This document shows, piece by piece, positions 6,000-9,353 of a DNA stretch of 9,353 nucleotides. The DNA lies in contig CAYIYN010000060.1 of the NCBI GenBank assembly GCA_964367645.1, positions 1 to 9,353 on the forward strand, read 5' to 3'. The notes under the pieces were generated by a model that saw only the letters and a list, made by a program, of their open reading frames with translations, did no database searches and was not told the DNA's origin. The translations under genes were made by a program, and so were the position numbers. Each line of letters begins with the position of its first letter. The stretch's first letter is position 1. Source of the DNA: RGIG4097 sp964367645. Lineage in GTDB: Bacteria > Bacillota > Clostridia > Christensenellales > CAG-917.

Positions 6000-6388
6000 T
6001 GTTATACAAAGTTACGTTGAACGGAAAAATATATGAAGTAGAAGTTCAAAAGGGTGAAGCCATACTGCAAAGTGAATATGAAGCAGCAACTTCCGCGGCT
6101 GCACCGTCCGCACAAATAGCGGCACAGTCCGTTGCACCCGCCGAAAAAGCGGACGCAACTGCGACAATAGGCAGTGCAGATGCCATCAAATCGCCGCTTC
6201 CCGGCAATATCAACGCTGTTAAGGTGTCTTCGGGACAAAAGGTTAAAAAAGACGATGTTTTGATTATACTTGAAGCAATGAAGATGGAAAATGAAATTGT
6301 GTCACCAAAAGATGGCACAATCGGACAGATCTTTGTGCAGAAAGGTGCCACGGTTAACACCGGCGCGCCTTTGCTTGAAATAATTTAG
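5999..6388 (+). CDS. Free-standing biotin carrier protein of the decarboxylase
   Basis: Carries the biotin that shuttles CO2 between the alpha and beta subunits. The 129-residue protein has an N-terminal segment (1-25) like the region before the biotin domain of Klebsiella OadA, an Ala/Pro-rich flexible linker (about 28-57), and a biotinyl-lipoyl domain (about 62-129) with the motif EAMKMEN, in which K95 is the biotinylation site. It corresponds to the C-terminal part of a full-length OadA split off as its own gene, as in the MmdC and GcdC subunits of related decarboxylases. The ATG overlaps the oadG stop by one base, with GGAGGGG at 5987-5993 just upstream. The biotin ligase two genes downstream is the obvious modifying enzyme. 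Confidence 0.93.
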   Translation: MLYKVTLNGKIYEVEVQKGEAILQSEYEAATSAAAPSAQIAAQSVAPAEKADATATIGSADAIKSPLPGNINAVKVSSGQKVKKDDVLIILEAMKMENEIVSPKDGTIGQIFVQKGATVNTGAPLLEII

Positions 6389-6396
6389 AGGACGCT

Positions 6397-7575
6397 ATGG
6401 ATATACTTGAGAATCTAACAAACTTATGGGAAAGTAGCGGCCTGGCACATTTCAGTTGGCAGAACGCCGTGATGCTTATATTAGCTTGCGTCTTTCTCTA
6501 TCTCGGAATTAAAAAGCAATTTGAACCGTTATTGCTTGTCGGTATAGCGTTTGGAATGTTGCTCACCAATTTGCCCGTGGCGAGTGTCGGCGATATGATT
6601 TACCACTCGGAATGGTGGACGACAACCGAAATTGATTATATGAATATTTTGCAACACGGCGGACTTATAGACGTGCTCTACATCGGCGTCAAAACGGGCG
6701 TTTATCCTTGCCTTATATTCTTGGGCGTGGGCGCGATGACGGACTTTGGGCCATTGATTTCCAACCCTAAATCGCTTTTGCTCGGTGCCGCTGCGCAGTT
6801 TGGCATTTATGTGGCATTTTTCCTTGCAATAGCACTGGGATTTGAAGGAAACGAAGCCGCCAGCATAGGCATTATCGGCGGTGCAGACGGCCCGACCGCA
6901 ATTTGGCTTACAAAATCGCTTGCACCTCATCTGCTTGCGCCTATTGCCGTTGCTGCATATTCGTATATGGCGCTGATTCCGCTGATTCAGCCGCCGCTTA
7001 TGAAACTTTTTACCACCAAAAAAGAAAGAGCCGTCGTTATGAGAACAACGCGCGAAGTGACCAAAGCGGAGAAGATTCTTTTCCCGATTATAGTTACTCT
7101 CGCAACCTGTTTGTTGCTCCCTTCCGTAGCGCCTCTGCTGGGCTGTTTGATGTTTGGCAATCTGTTAAAAGAATGCGGAGTTACCGAAAGGCTTTCCGAC
7201 ACCGCTCAAAACGCGCTTATGAATATTGTTACGCTGTTTTTGGGCATTTCTGTCGGGGCGACGGCGGTAGGCAGCAACTTCCTGACGCTCCAAACAATAG
7301 AAATTATCGTTCTTGGATTATTCGCTTTTGTATTTGCAACAATAGGCGGTTTGCTTGTGGGTAAACTGCTCTGCTGGGCAACAAAAGGCAAAATCAATCC
7401 GCTTATCGGTTCAGCGGGCGTATCCGCTGTGCCTATGGCGGCGCGCGTATCAAACCAAGTCGGACTCAAAGAAAACAATACAAATTATCTACTTATGCAC
7501 GCCATGGGGCCAAACGTGGCGGGCGTCATCGGCTCTGCTGTCGCGGCAGGATTTTTGATGGCGGTCTTTGGATAA
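6397..7575 (+). CDS. oadB: Sodium-translocating decarboxylase beta subunit (OadB)
   Basis: Integral membrane subunit that decarboxylates carboxybiotin and couples this to sodium export. The 392-residue protein is hydrophobic with about ten or more membrane segments. It contains the signature GIIGGADGPTAI (158-169), in which D164 corresponds to the aspartate shown to be essential in Klebsiella OadB (Asp203), and the conserved C-terminal block HAMGPNVAGVIGSA (368-381). It is about 40 residues shorter than the Klebsiella protein. It starts 8 nt after the biotin carrier gene, with AGAGGA at 6387-6392. GcdB and MmdB are close homologues, so the substrate is inferred from the alpha subunit. Coupling to sodium is a family property; the sequence alone does not prove the ion. 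Confidence 0.95.
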   Translation: MDILENLTNLWESSGLAHFSWQNAVMLILACVFLYLGIKKQFEPLLLVGIAFGMLLTNLPVASVGDMIYHSEWWTTTEIDYMNILQHGGLIDVLYIGVKTGVYPCLIFLGVGAMTDFGPLISNPKSLLLGAAAQFGIYVAFFLAIALGFEGNEAASIGIIGGADGPTAIWLTKSLAPHLLAPIAVAAYSYMALIPLIQPPLMKLFTTKKERAVVMRTTREVTKAEKILFPIIVTLATCLLLPSVAPLLGCLMFGNLLKECGVTERLSDTAQNALMNIVTLFLGISVGATAVGSNFLTLQTIEIIVLGLFAFVFATIGGLLVGKLLCWATKGKINPLIGSAGVSAVPMAARVSNQVGLKENNTNYLLMHAMGPNVAGVIGSAVAAGFLMAVFG

Positions 7576-7578
7576 GGT

Positions 7579-8367
7579 ATGAGCGTTTTAAAACGCATTT
7601 GCATCAAAACGAAGCAGGGCAGGCGACTGCCTTGCTTTTACGTTAATGAAATTGACAGCACCAACGAATTTGCAAAGAAAGGCATAAAAAGCGGACTTGT
7701 TTCGGACATCGCCGCATTTATCGCAAAAACGCAAACTTCGGGGCATGGGCGTTACGGACGCGTTTTCCTTTCACCAAAGGGCGGGCTTTATCTCACTTTT
7801 GTTAATAAGGCTGTCGGAGAGAAGGATTGTTCTGCTCTCGGCTGCTACAGCGCGCTAGCCGTACTTGATACTCTTGTACAACTGGGAATTGAAGGCAGAC
7901 GGGAAGTTTCGCTGAAATGGCCAAACGACGTCAAAATAAACGGCAAAAAAGTCTGCGGAATTTTGCCCGAAACAGTTGTTATAAATGACGTCAGATACTT
8001 GCTTATCGGTGTCGGACTCAACCTCAACACACCGCCGGAAAGCCTTAAAGACCTTCCTTCGGCCACCTCGGTTTTTGCTCAAACAAACAAAAAACACCGT
8101 CTACGCAAAGTCGTAAAATCGCTTGTACAAAATCTGGACGAAATTGTGAGTGCCTTTTTGGATGGTGATAAAAAGGACGGGTATCTTGTAAACAGTGAAA
8201 TGCACTCACGTTATCTCGAATACTGTGAAAGCATTGGATTGAGCGTGTCGTACATCGAAAATCAAGAGCAATACACGGGAATTGTTGAAACCGTAGCCGT
8301 TGACGGAAGTTTGGTTATGACCGACGGCAAAAAAATCGGTTGGGGGGAAATCTCCTACATCGAATAG
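7579..8367 (+). CDS. birA: Biotin--[carboxyl carrier protein] ligase, short form without DNA-binding domain
   Basis: Activates biotin with ATP to biotinyl-AMP and transfers it to the carrier lysine. The 262-residue protein starts almost directly with the catalytic domain: DSTNEFAK (26-33), the biotinyl-AMP loop GHGRYGR (55-61; GRGRRGR in E. coli, so one Arg is His), KWPND (113-117), GKKVCGIL (122-129) and IGVGLNLN (143-150), then a C-terminal SH3-like domain (about 218-262). The N-terminal helix-turn-helix of bifunctional BirA is absent, so it should not repress biotin genes. It starts 3 nt after oadB with only a weak AAGG ahead of the ATG, which suggests translational coupling. Its place in the operon strongly suggests that it modifies K95 of the carrier encoded at 5999-6388. 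Confidence 0.93.
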   Translation: MSVLKRICIKTKQGRRLPCFYVNEIDSTNEFAKKGIKSGLVSDIAAFIAKTQTSGHGRYGRVFLSPKGGLYLTFVNKAVGEKDCSALGCYSALAVLDTLVQLGIEGRREVSLKWPNDVKINGKKVCGILPETVVINDVRYLLIGVGLNLNTPPESLKDLPSATSVFAQTNKKHRLRKVVKSLVQNLDEIVSAFLDGDKKDGYLVNSEMHSRYLEYCESIGLSVSYIENQEQYTGIVETVAVDGSLVMTDGKKIGWGEISYIE

Positions 8368-8375
8368 AAAACGAT

Positions 8376-9302
8376 ATGGAAAAAAGACGATCGACATTGG
8401 GTAGCGTATTGTTGCTTACCGCGGCTCTCGTTTGGGGGTTTGCTTTCGCCACGCAACGCTATGCGGCGGGCTTCATCGACAGCGTATCGCTCAACGCAAT
8501 TCGCTATATTATCGGAGCCGCCGTTTTGCTGCCGACGTTTTTGGCAACCGATTATCTTAGGAAAAAATCCGGTCGAAAAATTATTCCGTTTAATCGCGAT
8601 ACCTGGATAGGTGGTGCGCTTTGCGGCGCCATACTTTTGGTTTCTACGCTTGTTCAACAATTCGGTTTGGAATCGACAACCGCAAGCAAGGCAGGATTTA
8701 TCACCACTTTGTATATAGTTTTTGTGCCGATATTCGGACTGCTTGGCAGGCGGAGCACGTCTTTAAACAGTTGGTATGCCGTTGTTATTGCTCTTGTGGG
8801 GTTTTGGATAATGTGCGTCACAGATGATTTATCAGTGTCCGGCGGAGATATTTTGATTTTTATGTGCGCTATGACGTTTGCGTTCCAAATTATTTTCATT
8901 GACGTGTTTATACCCTCTTGCGATTCGATAAAATTCACCTTTGTACAGTTTTTGACGGCGTCTATAATCGGTTTTCCGCTTATGGCGGCAAACGGATTTC
9001 CGACCTTGCAGTCTGTTGAGTCGAGCATCGTTCCTTTGCTTTATATGGGCGTGATGTCGAGCGGCATTGCGTATACCTTGCAGGTTGCGGGACAAAAGCG
9101 CACGGAGCCGGCCCTTGCAACTCTGATTATGTCGCTTGAATCCGTTTTTGCGCTGCTCGGCGGTGTGATATTGCTTCACGAAAGCAGCACTCCTCGTGAA
9201 CTTTTTGGCTGTATTCTCGTGTTCGTTGCCGTGTTTATTGCGGAATTTAAGATACCCCGTCGCTTCCTTAACTATAAGAAAGAAGGATATTTTCACCAAT
9301 AA
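8376..9302 (+). CDS. DMT-superfamily EamA transporter
   Basis: Integral membrane protein of the drug/metabolite transporter superfamily, 308 residues with about ten membrane segments in two EamA repeats. The first repeat starts near LTAALVWGFAFA (14-25); the second begins at the ILIFMCAMTFAFQ segment and includes the TEPALATLIMSLESVFALLGG block typical of the family. It starts 8 nt after birA. ATG 8376 gives the usual short basic N-terminus (MEKRRS); an in-frame TTG at 8340 would overlap birA and lacks a ribosome binding site, though the site ahead of 8376 is also poor. EamA proteins export amino acids or move other small metabolites in either direction; the substrate here cannot be predicted. 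Co-transcription with the decarboxylase might point to a related metabolite or to biotin, but that is speculation. No terminator is visible in the 51 bp after the stop. Confidence 0.87.
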   Translation: MEKRRSTLGSVLLLTAALVWGFAFATQRYAAGFIDSVSLNAIRYIIGAAVLLPTFLATDYLRKKSGRKIIPFNRDTWIGGALCGAILLVSTLVQQFGLESTTASKAGFITTLYIVFVPIFGLLGRRSTSLNSWYAVVIALVGFWIMCVTDDLSVSGGDILIFMCAMTFAFQIIFIDVFIPSCDSIKFTFVQFLTASIIGFPLMAANGFPTLQSVESSIVPLLYMGVMSSGIAYTLQVAGQKRTEPALATLIMSLESVFALLGGVILLHESSTPRELFGCILVFVAVFIAEFKIPRRFLNYKKEGYFHQ

Positions 9303-9353
9303 ATTATGAAAAAATGAGATATAAATGTTTTTCTATAAATATCTTTACTATTT

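Noticed and set aside
7579..7620. Bifunctional BirA repressor
   Set aside because: There is no room or sequence for an N-terminal helix-turn-helix domain; the catalytic domain starts almost at once.
9303..9353. Start of a further gene or a terminator at the right edge
   Set aside because: The only early ATG runs into TGA after two codons, and no stem followed by a T-run is present in the 51 bp.

Overview
The window looks like a chromosomal piece of an anaerobic, moderately low-GC member of the Bacillota, most likely an uncultured Clostridia lineage. The basis is the gene content: a P-loop Mrp/NBP35 ATPase with a small TSCPD protein behind it, and a sodium-type oxaloacetate decarboxylase operon with a separate biotin carrier. 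AGGAGG ribosome binding sites and sigma-A type promoters agree. The assignment is an inference from context; no taxonomic marker gene is present.

Layout. Positions 1-337 hold no convincing protein gene. They contain a 170-bp repeat unit whose ends share an exact 55-bp match. Read on the minus strand, each copy begins with the 5' quarter of a tRNA (acceptor strand, D-stem and start of the D-loop) and then continues into a hairpin element instead of the rest of a tRNA. A good minus-strand promoter (TTGACA-17-TAAAAT) points into this region. Positions 338-1450 (minus) carry a two-gene unit: an Mrp-type Fe-S carrier ATPase, then a TSCPD-domain protein whose frame appears broken by one base just after its start codon. 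Positions 1451-1663 are a divergent promoter region with one good promoter per direction.

Positions 1664-4170 (plus) are a translationally coupled pair: a GPH-family sugar/cation symporter and a cytosolic calcineurin-like metallophosphoesterase. Positions 4252-9302 (plus) are a tightly packed six-gene run: carboxyltransferase alpha subunit without a biotin domain (oadA), small membrane gamma subunit (oadG), free-standing biotin carrier protein, membrane beta subunit (oadB), biotin protein ligase (birA) and a DMT/EamA-family transporter. The window ends 51 bp after the last gene.

How the parts work together. The 4252-8367 block is a nearly self-contained biotin-dependent decarboxylation pump. 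BirA should attach biotin to the carrier lysine, the alpha subunit moves CO2 from oxaloacetate to carrier biotin, and the beta subunit releases CO2 while exporting sodium, with the gamma subunit anchoring the complex. The EamA transporter is co-transcribed but its substrate cannot be read from sequence. The symporter/phosphoesterase pair probably serves uptake and processing of an unidentified organic compound.

The items most worth a second look are the tRNA-5'-end/hairpin repeat at the left edge (with a strong hint of a k=55 assembly junction), the frameshifted TSCPD gene that is in frame with the end of mrp, and the symporter promoter whose spacer is an 18-nt alternating purine-pyrimidine tract.
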